Below the pieces are notes generated by a model. The model saw only the letters and a list, made by a program, of their open reading frames with translations, was not told where the DNA came from and did not search any database. 64,000 nt of DNA from Eremococcus coleocola DSM 15696 (GTDB taxonomy: Bacteria > Bacillota > Bacilli > Lactobacillales > Aerococcaceae), in contig NZ_AUAT01000010.1 in assembly GCF_000428865.1 (NCBI RefSeq), positions 1 through 64,000 on the forward strand, in the 5' to 3' direction. Made by a program: the position numbers and the translations under genes. Shown here one piece after another: positions 33,039 through 44,033 of the stretch (position 1 is its first letter; the number at the start of each line of letters is the position of its first letter).

Positions 33039-34331
33039 CTATTGATATAAGAATCCTTTATAACGACGTGTGGTAACCCGACCTTCAATTTGCTTAGCTG
33101 TTTCAATCCCAACCCCAACAACGATTAACAAACTTGTACCTGACAAGGATAAATTCATTGGAATTTTATAGAAGAAACCAATCACAATTGGAAGAACCGC
33201 AATAATGGTTAAGTATAAAGATCCTACGCCACTTAATCGGTTAATTAAGCTAGTAATGTAGTTTTCAGTATCTTTACCAGGGCGTACACTTGGAATATAA
33301 CCACTTTGTTTTTGCAGATTTTCTGCCACTTTTTCTGGATTTACTTGCACTAATGAATAGAAGTAAGTAAAGGCAATTAAGAGAATGGTATAGAAAATTG
33401 CACCATAGGGATGTTGTAAATTAAAGACTTTCATAAAGAATTTAAGAACCGGTCCTGCCTTCTCAGTATTCATAAATGAGAAAATCATTTGCGGCGTTGT
33501 AATGAAAGATGACGCAAAGATAACAGGAATTACACCAGCTGAGTTAATTTTTAGTGGGAGATGGGCAGTTGTATTGGTACCAGACACCTTTTTAGCATGG
33601 TGGATGGGTAACCGTCTTTGCCCGCGTTCCATGATGACAACTACAACAATTGAAATAAAAATTGCTAAAACAATTAATGCTAAAACAATTAAATTCTGTT
33701 GTAACTTATCACCTGCACCGACAATGCTTGATTCATAGTAAGAGTAAAAGTCCTTCGGTACTTGTGCCACAATCCCCGCAAAGATTATCATGGACACACC
33801 ATTACCAACCCCATGACGGGTAATCATTTCCCCTAACCAGACCAATAACATTGATCCAGCCGTTAAAATGATTGCGATGGTCACATAGGTTGCTGTTGAA
33901 GGATTTTTAACTAAGCCTAAACCTGACAATTGGTTGAAACCAAAGGATAAGCCAAGGGCTTGGGCAAAACCTAAAACTATTGCTGTATAGGTTGTTGCTT
34001 GGTTTAATTTGCGTCGGCCAACCTCACCTTGCTTAGCCCACTCAGTAAACTTAGGTACTAAGTCCATTTGTAAAAGTTGGATTACAATCGAACTAGTGAT
34101 ATAAGGGGAAACCCCTAAAGCAAATAAAGAATATTTCTTTAAGGCTCCACCACCAAAGGTATTAAGTAAAGCGAGTACCCCAGTATTGGATAATTCAGAA
34201 ATAGCTGAAGCATCCACACCAGGAACTGGGATATGAGATCCTAGACGGAAGATTGCAAAAATAAACAAAGTATAGAGTAGTCGTTTGCGGACGTCCTTAC
34301 TGGATAAAGCATTTTTAATGAAGGTAAACAT
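33039..34331 (-). CDS. secY: Protein translocase subunit SecY
   Basis: The channel of the Sec translocon, 430 residues with ten membrane segments. SHIPVPGVDA near residue 31 and RRLPIHHAKKV (about 237) are conserved SecY stretches. Its ATG shares one base with the rplO stop (TAATG), preceded by AGAGGTG. No accessory SecY2 features are seen, so it is the housekeeping copy. Confidence 0.97.
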   Translation of the reverse strand: MFTFIKNALSSKDVRKRLLYTLFIFAIFRLGSHIPVPGVDASAISELSNTGVLALLNTFGGGALKKYSLFALGVSPYITSSIVIQLLQMDLVPKFTEWAKQGEVGRRKLNQATTYTAIVLGFAQALGLSFGFNQLSGLGLVKNPSTATYVTIAIILTAGSMLLVWLGEMITRHGVGNGVSMIIFAGIVAQVPKDFYSYYESSIVGAGDKLQQNLIVLALIVLAIFISIVVVVIMERGQRRLPIHHAKKVSGTNTTAHLPLKINSAGVIPVIFASSFITTPQMIFSFMNTEKAGPVLKFFMKVFNLQHPYGAIFYTILLIAFTYFYSLVQVNPEKVAENLQKQSGYIPSVRPGKDTENYITSLINRLSGVGSLYLTIIAVLPIVIGFFYKIPMNLSLSGTSLLIVVGVGIETAKQIEGRVTTRRYKGFLYQ

Positions 34332-34771
34332 TAAATCACCTCTATTGATCCACCAGCGGCTGTAATAGCTTCTTCAGCAGTTTTTGAAAACTTAGCAGCT
34401 TGAACAGTTAACTTTTTAGTTAATTCGCCATTACCTAAGATTTTCACACCTGATAATTCTTTTTTAACGATTCCTTCTTCAACTAATAATGCAGGTGTAA
34501 CGGTAGTTCCATCTTCAAATTTGTTTAAAGATTCTACATTTACAATAGCATAGTCTTTACGGTTAATGTTATTGAAACCACGTTTTGGTAAACGGCGGAA
34601 TAATTGAGTTTGTCCACCTTCAAAACCTAAACGTACATTTCCACCAGAACGTTGTTTTTGTCCTTTTTGACCGCGTCCAGCAGTTTTACCATTACCAGAC
34701 CCTTGGCCACGTCCAACACGGTTACGTTCTTTACGAGAACCTTCAGCAGGTTGTAAAGTATGAAGTTTCAT
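34331..34771 (-). CDS. rplO: 50S ribosomal protein L15
   Basis: A 146-residue early-assembly protein with the glycine-rich [19 protein letters not shown] stretch. I chose ATG 34771 ([12 protein letters not shown]), 11 bases after AGGAGG; the frame is also open from a GTG at 34783 that lies inside the binding site. Between rpmD and secY. Confidence 0.96.
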   Translation of the reverse strand: MKLHTLQPAEGSRKERNRVGRGQGSGNGKTAGRGQKGQKQRSGGNVRLGFEGGQTQLFRRLPKRGFNNINRKDYAIVNVESLNKFEDGTTVTPALLVEEGIVKKELSGVKILGNGELTKKLTVQAAKFSKTAEEAITAAGGSIEVI

Positions 34772-34807
34772 GTTTGTTGGCACCTCCTTGTATATTCAGT
34801 ATATAAT

Positions 34808-34987
34808 TTATGCTTCCTTAACTTCAACTAAATGGCTGATTGATTTTAACATATTGCGAACTTGTTCGCTGTCTGCTTTAACAACCACACGATTTGGCCG
34901 AGTTAAGCCTAAAGATTTTGCAGTATCTACTTGGTTTTTAGGACGACCAAATAAGCTTTTAGTTAATTTAATTTCTAAATTTGCCAT
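34808..34987 (-). CDS. rpmD: 50S ribosomal protein L30
   Basis: A 59-residue protein, MANLEIKLTKSLFGRPKNQ at the start and ending LVEVKEA. It lies between rpsE and rplO, with AGGAGG upstream of ATG 34987. L30 is absent from some bacteria, so its presence here is informative for the ribosome make-up. Confidence 0.95.
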   Translation of the reverse strand: MANLEIKLTKSLFGRPKNQVDTAKSLGLTRPNRVVVKADSEQVRNMLKSISHLVEVKEA

Positions 34988-35000
34988 CTTAGGGTCCTCC

Positions 35001-35504
35001 TTAGCCTAAAATTTCTTCAACTGATTTGCCACGTAATTTGGCAACAGCTTCTGCTTCTTTTAAGTTTTTCAAACCTTCGATTGTTGCTGTGATCATGTTA
35101 ATTGGGGTGTTAGAGCCCAATGATTTACTAGTAACATCAGCGATACCAGCTAATTCGACAACGGCACGAACAGGTCCACCTGCAGCAACTCCAGAACCGG
35201 CAACAGCTGGTTTTAATAACACACGGCCGCCACAGAATTCTCCAATCACTTCATGAGGGATTGTGGTACCGGTACGAGGTACGGCAATTAAGTGTTTCTT
35301 AGCATCTTCGATGGCTTTACGGATTGCTTCTGGTACTTCTTGTGCTTTACCAGTTCCGAAACCAACGTGACCATCTTTATCGCCAACTACAACAAGTGCA
35401 GAGAAGCGTAAACGACGACCACCCTTAACAACTTTAGTGACACGGTTAATCGCTACTACGCGATCTTCGATCTCACCTAAAGAATTTGGATTGATATAGT
35501 CCAT
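35001..35504 (-). CDS. rpsE: 30S ribosomal protein S5
   Basis: A 167-residue protein of the decoding region with the S5 double-stranded RNA-binding domain ([27 protein letters not shown], about 17-43 and on) and C-terminal domain. The spectinomycin loop ([10 protein letters not shown]) looks wild type. AGGAGG upstream. Confidence 0.97.
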   Translation of the reverse strand: MDYINPNSLGEIEDRVVAINRVTKVVKGGRRLRFSALVVVGDKDGHVGFGTGKAQEVPEAIRKAIEDAKKHLIAVPRTGTTIPHEVIGEFCGGRVLLKPAVAGSGVAAGGPVRAVVELAGIADVTSKSLGSNTPINMITATIEGLKNLKEAEAVAKLRGKSVEEILG

Positions 35505-35524
35505 TAATTGGTTTCCTCCTTCTA

Positions 35525-35881
35525 TTAAAATTCTAGTCCATTTTCACGGGCTGCTTCAGCTAAAGCTTTCACACGACCATGATAAATGTAACCACCGCGG
35601 TCAAACACAACTTTTTTATGACCTGCAGCAACAGCACGTTCTGCAACTAATTTACCCACTTCAGTGGCTTGTTCAGTTTTAGTTCCGGCTTTAAAGTCTT
35701 TTTCATTACTAGAGGCACTAACTAGCGTCACACCCGCTACGTCATCAATTAATTGAGCGTAGATGTTTGTATTTGAACGAAATACATTTAAGCGTGGGCA
35801 CTCAGCAGTACCAGAGATTTTATTTCTTACACGTTGATGTCTTTTTTGACGAGTCTTGTTTTTATCTGGTTTAGTAATCAT
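35525..35881 (-). CDS. rplR: 50S ribosomal protein L18
   Basis: A 118-residue 5S rRNA-binding protein. The basic N-terminus ([15 protein letters not shown]) and [23 protein letters not shown] at the end are typical. Between rplF and rpsE. Confidence 0.97.
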   Translation of the reverse strand: MITKPDKNKTRQKRHQRVRNKISGTAECPRLNVFRSNTNIYAQLIDDVAGVTLVSASSNEKDFKAGTKTEQATEVGKLVAERAVAAGHKKVVFDRGGYIYHGRVKALAEAARENGLEF

Positions 35882-35932
35882 TTTGTCACCTCTTTAAGTT
35901 TTTTTAAGCAAAACAGAATAAGTAGTCGAGAA

Positions 35933-36469
35933 CTATTTACCTGTTTTACCTTCTTTACGACGAACATATTCATCCACGTAACGAATACCTTTACCTTTAT
36001 ATGGTTCTGGTGGACGTACTTCACGGATTTGGGCAGCTACTTGGCCAACATGTTCTTTTGAAATACCAGAAACGGTAATTTCTGTATTTGAAGGGACTTC
36101 AAATTCGATATCGCCTTCTGCTTCAAATTCAACTGGGTGAGAAAGGCCTACGTTTAGGACTAATTTCTTACCTTGCAATTGAGCACGATATCCAACCCCA
36201 ATTAATTGAAGTTGTTTCTTGAAGCCATTTGTTACGCCATCAATCATATTTGATACTAATGAACGAGTAGTACCGTGTAATGAACGGTTTAACTTGTTGT
36301 CATCAGGTCGTGTAAATGAAATTTGGCTTTCTTCGATATTTAAGTCAATGTTTGGGTGTAACTCGCGGGTTAATTCCCCTTTAGGGCCTTTGACTGTGAT
36401 TGCGTGGCCATCTAAATTTACGGTTACGCCTGCTGGAATTTCTACTGGGTTTTTACCAATACGACTCAC
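35933..36469 (-). CDS. rplF: 50S ribosomal protein L6
   Basis: A 178-residue protein near the factor-binding site, starting [16 protein letters not shown] chose the GTG at 36469, eight bases after AGGAGG; an in-frame GTG at 36478 lies within the binding site. The C-terminal [13 protein letters not shown] block is conserved. Confidence 0.96.
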   Translation of the reverse strand: MSRIGKNPVEIPAGVTVNLDGHAITVKGPKGELTRELHPNIDLNIEESQISFTRPDDNKLNRSLHGTTRSLVSNMIDGVTNGFKKQLQLIGVGYRAQLQGKKLVLNVGLSHPVEFEAEGDIEFEVPSNTEITVSGISKEHVGQVAAQIREVRPPEPYKGKGIRYVDEYVRRKEGKTGK

Positions 36470-36508
36470 AGATCGCACCTCCTTGTAATTTATCTAATAA
36501 TTAGTGGC

Positions 36509-36907
36509 TTACCATACGTAAGCAATCACTTCGCCGCCAATACCTGCTTGACGAGCTTTTTTATCAGTCATAACGCCATTTGATGTAGTAATGATGGCAA
36601 TTCCTAAACCATTTAATACTTTAGGAAGTTGTTCAGCATTCACATAGTGACGTAAACCTGGTTTTGAAATACGTTTGATACCTGAGATAACTTTTTCATC
36701 ATTTTTACCATATTTTAAGGTTAAGGTAATTACGTTTTGTTTGTTATCTTCTGCGACTTCAAATTTTTTGATGAATCCTTCTTCTTTTAAGATTTCTGCA
36801 ATCGCTAGTTTAGCTTTTGAAGAAGGTGCAGAAACGGTTGCATGTCCTTGTGCATTAGCATTACGGATACGAGTTAGGAAATCTGCAATTGGATCTGTCA
36901 TAACCAT
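36509..36907 (-). CDS. rpsH: 30S ribosomal protein S8
   Basis: A 132-residue protein that binds the central 16S domain and in some bacteria represses the spc operon. It starts [17 protein letters not shown], as in Bacillus, with AGGAGG ten bases upstream. The C-terminal [19 protein letters not shown] is typical. Confidence 0.97.
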   Translation of the reverse strand: MVMTDPIADFLTRIRNANAQGHATVSAPSSKAKLAIAEILKEEGFIKKFEVAEDNKQNVITLTLKYGKNDEKVISGIKRISKPGLRHYVNAEQLPKVLNGLGIAIITTSNGVMTDKKARQAGIGGEVIAYVW

Positions 36908-36947
36908 AGGTGTTTTACCTCCTTATTTCTTCTTAATTTCGAGTATT

Positions 36948-37133
36948 TTACCAGCTTGCTTTTTTAACGCCAGGAATTTGGCCTTTATAAGCTAGTTCAC
37001 GGAAGCAAACACGGCATAGTCTAAATTTACGATAAACTGAATGTGGACGGCCACAACGTTCGCAACGAGTATATTCTTGAACTGGGAATTTTGCTTTACG
37101 TTGATTCTTTTCGATCATTGATTTCTTAGCCAA
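36948..37133 (-). CDS. rpsN: 30S ribosomal protein S14, zinc-binding short form
   Basis: A 61-residue S14 with four cysteines in CERCG and CRVCF, the zinc-ribbon (C+) form usual in Firmicutes spc operons. Under zinc limitation some relatives swap it for a C-minus paralogue; none is in this window. Confidence 0.96.
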   Translation of the reverse strand: MAKKSMIEKNQRKAKFPVQEYTRCERCGRPHSVYRKFRLCRVCFRELAYKGQIPGVKKASW

Positions 37134-37150
37134 TTATATTCGCCTCCTTC

Positions 37151-37693
37151 TTATTTTCTAAATGGCATGCCTAATTCTTTTAATAAGGCATATGATTCTT
37201 CATCTGAGTTAGCAGTAGTTACGATAACAATATCCATACCACGTACTTTATCAACATTATCAATGTTAACTTCAGGGAAGATTAATTGTTCTCTAACACC
37301 TAAAGTGTAGTTTCCACGACCATCAAAGGCTTTGTTTGAGACACCTTGGAAGTCACGAACCCGTGGTAATGATACTGAAATTAGTTTGTCTAAAAATTCA
37401 TACATTTTTTGACCACGTAAGGTAACTTTAGCACCAATTGGCATTCCTTCACGTAAGCGGAATCCTGCGATTGATTTCTTCGCTTTAGTAATCACTGGTT
37501 TTTGACCAGAAATTAAAGTTAATTCGTCAACGGCTTTGTCTAAGTTCTTAGCATTAGATGTAGCATCGCCGACACCCATGTTAATGACGATTTTTTCGAT
37601 TTTAGGAACTTGCATCACTGATGTATAGTTGAATTGTTCGACTAATTTAGGTGTTACTTCGTTGTTAAATTTTGTTTTTAAACGGCTTTCCAT
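37151..37693 (-). CDS. rplE: 50S ribosomal protein L5
   Basis: A 180-residue 5S rRNA-binding protein of the central protuberance. [32 protein letters not shown] and the C-terminal [17 protein letters not shown] are conserved. Regular position between rplX and rpsN. Confidence 0.97.
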   Translation of the reverse strand: MESRLKTKFNNEVTPKLVEQFNYTSVMQVPKIEKIVINMGVGDATSNAKNLDKAVDELTLISGQKPVITKAKKSIAGFRLREGMPIGAKVTLRGQKMYEFLDKLISVSLPRVRDFQGVSNKAFDGRGNYTLGVREQLIFPEVNIDNVDKVRGMDIVIVTTANSDEESYALLKELGMPFRK

Positions 37694-37716
37694 GTGGATA
37701 AATCCTCCTTCCCTGA

Positions 37717-38022
37717 TTATTTAATAACTTCGTTAGATTTAGTTGACACACGCACTTTTTTGCCATCTTCAACACGGTAAGTTACCCGAGTAACTTCACC
37801 GGTCTTAGGATCAACAAGTTGTACATTTGAGGCATGAAGCGGAGCTTCAACTTCAACGATACCACCGGTTGATAATTGCGTAGGTTTTTGGTGTTTTTTG
37901 ACAATGTTAATGCCTTCAACCACAACTTTATCTTCTTTAGGTAAGGTTTTTAGGACTGTGCCTTCTTTGCCTTTATCTTTACCAGCAATAACTTTTACTT
38001 TGTCGCCAGATTTAATACGCAT
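37717..38022 (-). CDS. rplX: 50S ribosomal protein L24
   Basis: A 101-residue assembly initiator with the KOW motif [20 protein letters not shown] at the N-terminus. Between rplN and rplE, with AGGAGG before the ATG. Confidence 0.97.
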   Translation of the reverse strand: MRIKSGDKVKVIAGKDKGKEGTVLKTLPKEDKVVVEGINIVKKHQKPTQLSTGGIVEVEAPLHASNVQLVDPKTGEVTRVTYRVEDGKKVRVSTKSNEVIK

Positions 38023-38046
38023 TATGTATCCTCCTTCGTTATTTGA

Positions 38047-38439
<393 letters not shown>

Positions 38440-38448
38440 CTAGATTGA

Positions 38449-38715
38449 TTAGATAATAACTGCTTCTTCTACAATCTCAACTAAACGGAAGCGTTTCGTT
38501 TTAGATAATGGACGAGTTTCCATAATACGAACGATATCGCCTTCTTTGGCTTGATTGTTTTCATCATGGGCAGTATATTTCTTAGAATATTTCATTTGTT
38601 TGCCTAATTTTGGATGTTTTTTCCGAGTTTCAACGACAACAGTGATTGTTTTGTCATTTTTTGCGGATAAGACACGTCCTTGATAGACCTTACGTTGATT
38701 ACGTTCTTCACTCAT
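38449..38715 (-). CDS. rpsQ: 30S ribosomal protein S17
   Basis: An 88-residue OB-fold protein that binds the 5' domain of 16S r[22 protein letters not shown] and the C-terminal [17 protein letters not shown] are conserved. Between rpmC and rplN. Confidence 0.97.
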   Translation of the reverse strand: MSEERNQRKVYQGRVLSAKNDKTITVVVETRKKHPKLGKQMKYSKKYTAHDENNQAKEGDIVRIMETRPLSKTKRFRLVEIVEEAVII

Positions 38716-38737
38716 TACTTATAATGCCTCCTTTGCC

Positions 38738-38935
38738 TTATTTGCCAGACAATTCTTGCTCGCGCATTACAGTTTTAATACGTGCAATTGATTTGCGAAC
38801 TTGTTTGAGTTGAGCAGTGTTTTCTAATTGTCCTGTTGCTAATTGGAATCGAAGGTTAAATAATTCTTTTTTAAATTCTTTTTCTTTGGCTACCATTTCT
38901 TCAGTAGTCAATTCTCTAATTTCTTTAATTTGCAT
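38738..38935 (-). CDS. rpmC: 50S ribosomal protein L29
   Basis: A 65-residue two-helix protein at the tunnel exit. I chose ATG 38935 ([14 protein letters not shown]), with GGTGGTG upstream; the in-frame start at 38959 would add eight residues not typical of L29. It overlaps the 3' end of rplP by 11 bases. Confidence 0.95.
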   Translation of the reverse strand: MQIKEIRELTTEEMVAKEKEFKKELFNLRFQLATGQLENTAQLKQVRKSIARIKTVMREQELSGK

Positions 38936-39359
38936 TCGATTCACCACCATATTCTTCACGTTTTACAAATTTAGTCTTGACAGGTAATTTGTGTGACGCT
39001 AAGCGGAATGCTTCACGTGCCACTTCTTCAGGCACACCATCAATTTCAAACATGATTTTGCCACGTTTTACTGGTGCAACCCATCCTTCAGGAGCCCCTT
39101 TACCAGAACCCATCCGGACACCGATTGGTTTAGATGTATATGATTTATGAGGGAAAATCTTAATCCATACTTTCCCACCACGTTTCATATAACGGGTCAT
39201 CGCGATACGGGCAGCTTCAATTTGACGGTTGGTGATCCATTTAGATTCGACGGCACGAAGACCATATGAACCAAAATCAACATTCTTACCACCTTTAGCT
39301 TCTCCGTTCATTTGACCACGGAATTCACGACGGTGTTTTACACGTTTTGGTACTAACAT
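38925..39359 (-). CDS. rplP: 50S ribosomal protein L16
   Basis: A 144-residue protein near the peptidyl transferase and A site, starting [16 protein letters not shown]. The [18 protein letters not shown] and [17 protein letters not shown] blocks are conserved. Overlaps rpmC. Confidence 0.97.
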   Translation of the reverse strand: MLVPKRVKHRREFRGQMNGEAKGGKNVDFGSYGLRAVESKWITNRQIEAARIAMTRYMKRGGKVWIKIFPHKSYTSKPIGVRMGSGKGAPEGWVAPVKRGKIMFEIDGVPEEVAREAFRLASHKLPVKTKFVKREEYGGESNAN

Positions 39360-39361
39360 GC

Positions 39362-40021
39362 TTATTTCCCTCCTTTGCCAGAGTTTTCTTGACCTGGTAA
39401 GATTTCACCACGGCAAATCCAAACTTTAACGCCGATTTTACCATAAGTAGTGTCTGCTTCTTCCCAAGCGTAGTCAATATCTGAACGTAGAGTATGTAAT
39501 GGAACGGTACCTTCACTATAGTGTTCAGTACGAGCCATATCTGCTCCGTTCAAACGACCTGATACTTGTGTTTTGATTCCTTGTGCGCCAGCGCGCATTA
39601 CACGTTGGATGGCTTGTTTTTGTGCACGACGGAAAGCAACACGGTTTTCTAATTGTTGTGCAATATCTAAAGCAACTAACTTAGCGTCTAAGCTAGGTTC
39701 TTTGATTTCAACGATATTAATATGAACTTTCTTACCTGTTAATTTGCTTAAGTCGTTACGTAAAGTATCAACTTCAGCTCCACCTTTACCGATAACCATA
39801 CCTGGTTTAGCAGTGTGGATTGATACGATAACTCGGTTAGCAGCGCGTTCAATTTGAATTTGAGAAACTGAGGCATCTGTTAGTTTACCGTATACATAGT
39901 TACGAATACGTAAATCTTCATGTAAGAAATCGGCATAGTTCTTGTTGTTAGCGAACCATTTAGCATCCCAGTCACGGATAATGCCGACACGCATTCCTAT
40001 TGGATGTACTTTTTGACCCAT
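39362..40021 (-). CDS. rpsC: 30S ribosomal protein S3
   Basis: A 219-residue mRNA-entry-channel protein with the KH domain ([14 protein letters not shown], about 73-86) and the C-terminal [22 protein letters not shown] block. Located between rplV and rplP, two bases from each side. Confidence 0.97.
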   Translation of the reverse strand: MGQKVHPIGMRVGIIRDWDAKWFANNKNYADFLHEDLRIRNYVYGKLTDASVSQIQIERAANRVIVSIHTAKPGMVIGKGGAEVDTLRNDLSKLTGKKVHINIVEIKEPSLDAKLVALDIAQQLENRVAFRRAQKQAIQRVMRAGAQGIKTQVSGRLNGADMARTEHYSEGTVPLHTLRSDIDYAWEEADTTYGKIGVKVWICRGEILPGQENSGKGGK

Positions 40022-40022
40022 A

Positions 40023-40379
40023 TTATGCCTCCTCTTTTTCTGATACTACCACTGTAATGTGGCTGGTACGTTTATTGATTGCAGAAGCAGAACCTTTTGC
40101 CCGTGGACGGTACCGTTTTAGAGTTGGTCCTTCGTTGACATAAGCTTCGCTTACATACAAGTTTTCTAAATCTAAATCATAATTGTGTTCAGCGTTTGCG
40201 ATAGCTGACATCAATACTTTTTCAACGACTGGAGAGCCAGCTTTTGGTGTGAATTTCAAAATTGCGATTGCTTCACCAACGCTTTTCCCTCTGATTAAGT
40301 CTACTACCAAACGCACTTTACGAGGGGCAATACGAACTGTTTTAGCCGTTGCTGTTGCAGAAGTAATTTGTTCTGACAT
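40023..40379 (-). CDS. rplV: 50S ribosomal protein L22
   Basis: A 118-residue tunnel protein. The beta-hairpin region ([24 protein letters not shown]) known to affect macrolide response looks wild type, with no insertion or deletion that I can see. Confidence 0.97.
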   Translation of the reverse strand: MSEQITSATATAKTVRIAPRKVRLVVDLIRGKSVGEAIAILKFTPKAGSPVVEKVLMSAIANAEHNYDLDLENLYVSEAYVNEGPTLKRYRPRAKGSASAINKRTSHITVVVSEKEEA

Positions 40380-40396
40380 GTGTTTCCCCTCCTTTA

Positions 40397-40678
40397 TTAG
40401 CGTTTAGCGGTCTTTTTATCGTCCGCTGCGTGACCTTTATAGGTCCGTGTTGGAACGAATTCGCCTAATTTATGTCCGACCATATCTTCTTGGATATATA
40501 CTGGCACATGTTTACGGCCATCATAAACTGCAATGGTTAAACCAATGAAGTTAGGGAAGATGGTTGAACGGCGAGACCAAGTTTTAATAACTGATTTCTT
40601 AGGACTATCTGCTTGAGCTTCTACTTTTTTCATGAGATGGCCATCGACAAAAGGCCCTTTCTTTAAACTACGACTCAA
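40397..40678 (-). CDS. rpsS: 30S ribosomal protein S19
   Basis: A 93-residue head protein starting [39 protein letters not shown] and [15 protein letters not shown] are typical. Between rplB and rplV. Confidence 0.97.
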   Translation of the reverse strand: MSRSLKKGPFVDGHLMKKVEAQADSPKKSVIKTWSRRSTIFPNFIGLTIAVYDGRKHVPVYIQEDMVGHKLGEFVPTRTYKGHAADDKKTAKR

Positions 40679-40712
40679 AAGTGTAGCCTCCCTTCATATT
40701 ATGTACTACGGT

Positions 40713-41543
40713 CTATTTTTTACGACCACGAATGATTAACTTGCTAGATTTCTTACGTGGGTTACGTGTTTTAGTACCCATTGTTTTCTTGCCCCATGGT
40801 GACATTGGACTTGGACGACCAATTGGAGCGCGTCCTTCACCACCACCGTGTGGGTGATCGTTAGGGTTCATTACAGAACCACGGACAGTTGGACGAACAG
40901 ATAACCATCTTGTCCGACCAGCTTTACCTAAGTTAATCAATTCATGTTGTTCGTTACCAACAGTTCCAATGGTTGCACGACAAGTTGAAAGAATCATACG
41001 AACTTCACCTGAAGCTAAACGAACTAAGGTATATTTACCTTCTTGCCCTAATACTTGGGCACTTGCTCCAGCAGAACGAACTAATTGTCCACCTTTACCA
41101 GGTTTTAATTCGATGTTGTGGATAAATGTACCGACCGGAATGTTAACCAATGGTAAGGCGTTACCGATTTGGATATCGGCGTTTTCACCAGATTCAATTT
41201 TTTGACCTACTTTAATGCCTTTAGGGGCAATAATATAAGCTTTCACACCGTCTTCATAATGAACTAATGCAATATTTGCAGAGCGGTTTGGATCATATTC
41301 AACTGTTGCGATGGTTCCGATGACACCATCTTTGTTACGTTTGAAGTCAATCACACGGTAAGCACGTTTATGACCGCCACCGTGATGACGAACTGTGATT
41401 TTACCTTGACTATTACGGCCAGCATTTTGTTTTTTTGATTCTAGTAATGTTTTTTCAGGTTTGTTCGTTGTAATTTCTGAGAAATCATAACCAGTCATGT
41501 TACGACGACCGTTTGTAGTTGGTTTATAATGTTTAATCGCCAC
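40713..41543 (-). CDS. rplB: 50S ribosomal protein L2
   Basis: A 276-residue protein needed for subunit joining and peptide bond formation. The conserved [19 protein letters not shown] motif with the key histidine lies at about 224-242. Standard position after rplW. Confidence 0.97.
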   Translation of the reverse strand: MAIKHYKPTTNGRRNMTGYDFSEITTNKPEKTLLESKKQNAGRNSQGKITVRHHGGGHKRAYRVIDFKRNKDGVIGTIATVEYDPNRSANIALVHYEDGVKAYIIAPKGIKVGQKIESGENADIQIGNALPLVNIPVGTFIHNIELKPGKGGQLVRSAGASAQVLGQEGKYTLVRLASGEVRMILSTCRATIGTVGNEQHELINLGKAGRTRWLSVRPTVRGSVMNPNDHPHGGGEGRAPIGRPSPMSPWGKKTMGTKTRNPRKKSSKLIIRGRKK

Positions 41544-41578
41544 GCGTTTTCCCTCCTACTTTAAAGATTGTTTAAGAA

Positions 41579-41881
41579 TTATTCTTCTTCAGCGCCTTCA
41601 CCGAATAATTCGATGTCTGCGGATTCAGCTGTTAATGTTACAATTGCTTTTTTGTAACGACGGGTGAAACCTACGTAACGACCCATACGTTTCTTTTTAG
41701 CACGAACATTGACAGTATTTACTTGAGCAACTTTTACGCCTTCAAACATTGCTTCAACAGCTTGTTTGATAAGGTTTTTATTAGCACGACGATCAACTTC
41801 AAAAGTATATTTCTTGTCATCGATTGCTAACATTGATTGTTCAGTGATTACTGGACGTAAGATAACTTCTGAAAATTCCAT
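41579..41881 (-). CDS. rplW: 50S ribosomal protein L23
   Basis: A 100-residue tunnel-exit protein that docks trigger factor and [27 protein letters not shown] is the family start. Its ATG shares one base with the rplD stop (TAATG). Confidence 0.97.
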   Translation of the reverse strand: MEFSEVILRPVITEQSMLAIDDKKYTFEVDRRANKNLIKQAVEAMFEGVKVAQVNTVNVRAKKKRMGRYVGFTRRYKKAIVTLTAESADIELFGEGAEEE

Positions 41882-42498
41882 TATGCTAATGCCTCCTCTA
41901 CTGTTGCTAATGCTGCTTGAGTAATTAAGACCTTATCATAATTTACAACATCTAAGACATTGACATTACCTTGGTCGATTACTTTCACATTTGGAATATT
42001 ACGAGCAGCTCTGAAGACTGCTTCATTGTTATCTTCTAAGACAAGTAATACTTTGCGGTTCAAATCTAAGTTAGATAAGATTGCTTTGAATTCTTTAGTC
42101 TTAGTAGCTTCTAATTGGTCAACTACAACAAATTCGTTATCAATCACTTTTTGTGATAAGGCTGAACGAATTGCTAAGCGACGCATCTTTTTAGGTAATT
42201 TATAACTGTATGAACGAGGTGTTGGGCCGAATACTGTTCCGCCACCAACCCATTGTGGTGATCTGATTGAGCCTTGACGGGCACGACCTGTACCTTTTTG
42301 TCTCCAAGGTTTACGTCCTCCGCCGCGTACAGCAGAACGGTTTTTCACTGCGTGAGTACCTTGACGTTGAGAAGCTCTTTGCATGATAACTGCATCAACA
42401 ACTACGCTTTGGTTTGGTTCAATCCCGAAGATTGCATCATTTAATTCAATTTCTCCTGCATTGCTGCCATCTTGTTTAAATAATGTTACTTTTGCCAT
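41881..42498 (-). CDS. rplD: 50S ribosomal protein L4
   Basis: A 205-residue tunnel protein. The extended loop ([29 protein letters not shown] in part, about 60-90) looks complete. L4 represses the S10 operon in several bacteria through the leader RNA, and a structured leader precedes rpsJ here. Confidence 0.97.
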   Translation of the reverse strand: MAKVTLFKQDGSNAGEIELNDAIFGIEPNQSVVVDAVIMQRASQRQGTHAVKNRSAVRGGGRKPWRQKGTGRARQGSIRSPQWVGGGTVFGPTPRSYSYKLPKKMRRLAIRSALSQKVIDNEFVVVDQLEATKTKEFKAILSNLDLNRKVLLVLEDNNEAVFRAARNIPNVKVIDQGNVNVLDVVNYDKVLITQAALATVEEALA

Positions 42499-42520
42499 TC
42501 TCTCGTTCCTCCTCTCTTAA

Positions 42521-43153
42521 TTAATTGCTTTTAACTGCAGTTCTGATTTCTACTAAAGATTTTTTAGGTCCTGGGACGTTTCCTTTAATCAAGATTAAGT
42601 TGTCTTCAGCTACAACTGCTACAACTTCAAGATTTTGGATTGTTACTTGTTCGCCACCGGTTTGACCTGGTAGGTTTTTGCCTTTGAATACTTTAGAAGC
42701 ATCTGACGCCATACCCATTGAACCAGGACGACGGTGGTAACGAGAACCGTGAGCCATAGGTCCACGAGATTGTCCGTGGCGCTTGATGGCACCTTGGAAT
42801 CCTTTACCTTTAGATGTACCCGTTACATCAATGATGTCACCGGCTTCGAAAGTTTCTACTGTGATTTCTTGTCCTACTTCAAATGATCCTAGCTCAACAT
42901 TACGAAACTCGCGAATGAAGCGCTTAGGAGTAGCATTTGCTTTTGCTACATGACCTTTATGTGGTTTTGTGGCTAACACTTCGCGTTTGTCTTGGTAACC
43001 TAATTGAACTGCTTCGTAACCATCGTTTTCAAGTGATTTAACTTGTAAAACAACGTTTGGAGTAGCTTCAACAACTGTTACAGGGATTAATTCTCCATTT
43101 TCAGTGAAGTATTGAGTCATACCGACTTTTTTTCCTAAGATTCCTTTGGTCAT
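42521..43153 (-). CDS. rplC: 50S ribosomal protein L3
   Basis: A 210-residue protein reaching the peptidyl transferase centre. [20 protein letters not shown] begins it and the [20 protein letters not shown]-like block (about 138-160) forms the central extension. Second gene of the S10 operon. Confidence 0.97.
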   Translation of the reverse strand: MTKGILGKKVGMTQYFTENGELIPVTVVEATPNVVLQVKSLENDGYEAVQLGYQDKREVLATKPHKGHVAKANATPKRFIREFRNVELGSFEVGQEITVETFEAGDIIDVTGTSKGKGFQGAIKRHGQSRGPMAHGSRYHRRPGSMGMASDASKVFKGKNLPGQTGGEQVTIQNLEVVAVVAEDNLILIKGNVPGPKKSLVEIRTAVKSN

Positions 43154-43178
43154 GAGTACACCTCCATTTTTTTAATTT

Positions 43179-43487
43179 TTATAATTTAATTTCTACGTCA
43201 ACGCCACTTGGTAAATCTAATTTCATCAAAGCATCTACTGTTTTAGCAGTTGGATCAATGATATCGATTAAACGTTTGTGGGTACGCATTTCGAATTGTT
43301 CACGTGAATCTTTGTATTTATGTGGTGAACGGATAACTGTATAGACTGAACGTTCTGTTGGTAACGGAATTGGTCCAGCTGTTTTAGCTCCAGTTCTTTG
43401 CGCAGATTCTACGATTTTATTCGCTGATACATCCAAAGCACGATGTTCATATGCTTTCAAACGAATCCGAATTTTTTGTTTTGCCAT
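43179..43487 (-). CDS. rpsJ: 30S ribosomal protein S10
   Basis: A 102-residue protein of the 30S head that also pairs with NusB in antitermination. It starts [19 protein letters not shown] at 43487, behind AGGAGG; the frame is open to 43595 only by chance through the leader. First gene of the 29-gene S10-spc-alpha unit. Confidence 0.96.
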   Translation of the reverse strand: MAKQKIRIRLKAYEHRALDVSANKIVESAQRTGAKTAGPIPLPTERSVYTVIRSPHKYKDSREQFEMRTHKRLIDIIDPTAKTVDALMKLDLPSGVDVEIKL

Positions 43488-43665
43488 GTGTTTTCCTCCT
43501 TCGTCATTCATCTTATTATGACTTGCTCCACAAGAATTACCGTCACATCCGTTCAATGGCAACTCAACCGGGTGTGTCGCAACCTCTCGTTTCAACGCTT
43601 CCCCTCACTCATTTCTGGGGGGTATGCACTAATTTAGGGCATAGCAATCCCTTTTTTAAGGCACA
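43488..43665 (-). promoter_or_regulatory. Structured 5' leader of the S10 operon
   Basis: About 178 bases lie between the predicted transcription start and rpsJ. Several inverted repeats are visible, including short GC-rich arms around GCGACACACC and GGTAATTC. By analogy with other bacteria, ribosomal protein L4 may bind here to control the operon. The exact fold was not computed. Confidence 0.55.
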
Positions 43666-43671
43666 AAGAGT

Positions 43672-43700
43672 ATTATAGCGAACAAATCCGCCATATGCAA
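43672..43700 (-). promoter_or_regulatory. Promoter of the S10-spc-alpha operon
   Basis: Minus strand TTGCAT (43700-43695), 17-base spacer, TATAAT (43677-43672). It is 185 bases upstream of the rpsJ start. Confidence 0.75.
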
Positions 43701-43835
43701 GGCTTTTCCCTCACTTTATTAAAGTTTTTCTATGAAAACCTTTTATTTTTATTTTCTTGGTTTTGACCCTCAATTACATGCTTAAATTTTTCTTCTATAC
43801 TTACATTTAATAAAGTTCGTGTTTGATTAGACTAT

Positions 43836-43884
43836 AAAAAAGAGAGCAGGTAAGAAGTAGAAAATCTGTGGTTTTCTACTTCTT
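43836..43884 (-). terminator. Terminator of queT
   Basis: AAGAAGTAGAAAA (43852-43864) and TTTTCTACTTCTT (43872-43884) form a perfect 13-bp stem. The minus-strand reading ends in CTCTCTTTTTT. Confidence 0.75.
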
Positions 43885-43902
43885 GCCCGCCCAGCGCACT
43901 CT

Positions 43903-43950
43903 TGACTAGGATGGAACAAGTCGCATTGCGACGCCGTTTCCATCCAGTCA
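43903..43950 (-). ncRNA. Compact stem-loop element between queT and its terminator
   Basis: TGACT-A-GGATGGAA (43903-43916) pairs with TTCCATCC-AGTCA (43938-43950), 13 pairs with one bulge. Inside, GTCGC (43920-43924) pairs with GCGAC (43928-43932). A third stem, GGGGCT-GGCA with TGCC-AGC-CC, lies at 43991-44016. They may be the 3' untranslated region of queT, a small RNA processed from it, or an intergenic repeat. I do not recognise the family. Confidence 0.4.
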
Positions 43951-44033
43951 ACTCCTCCGTGACATCATTCTTATTTTAATATAAACTAGCGGAGCTGGGC
44001 ATGTTTGCCTAGCCCCTTGTTTCATTTATGAAA

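Noticed and set aside
43487-43595. Extended N-terminus for S10 in the rpsJ leader
   Set aside because: The AGGAGG site and the family's [16 protein letters not shown] start fix ATG 43487; the upstream frame is open by chance in a structured leader.
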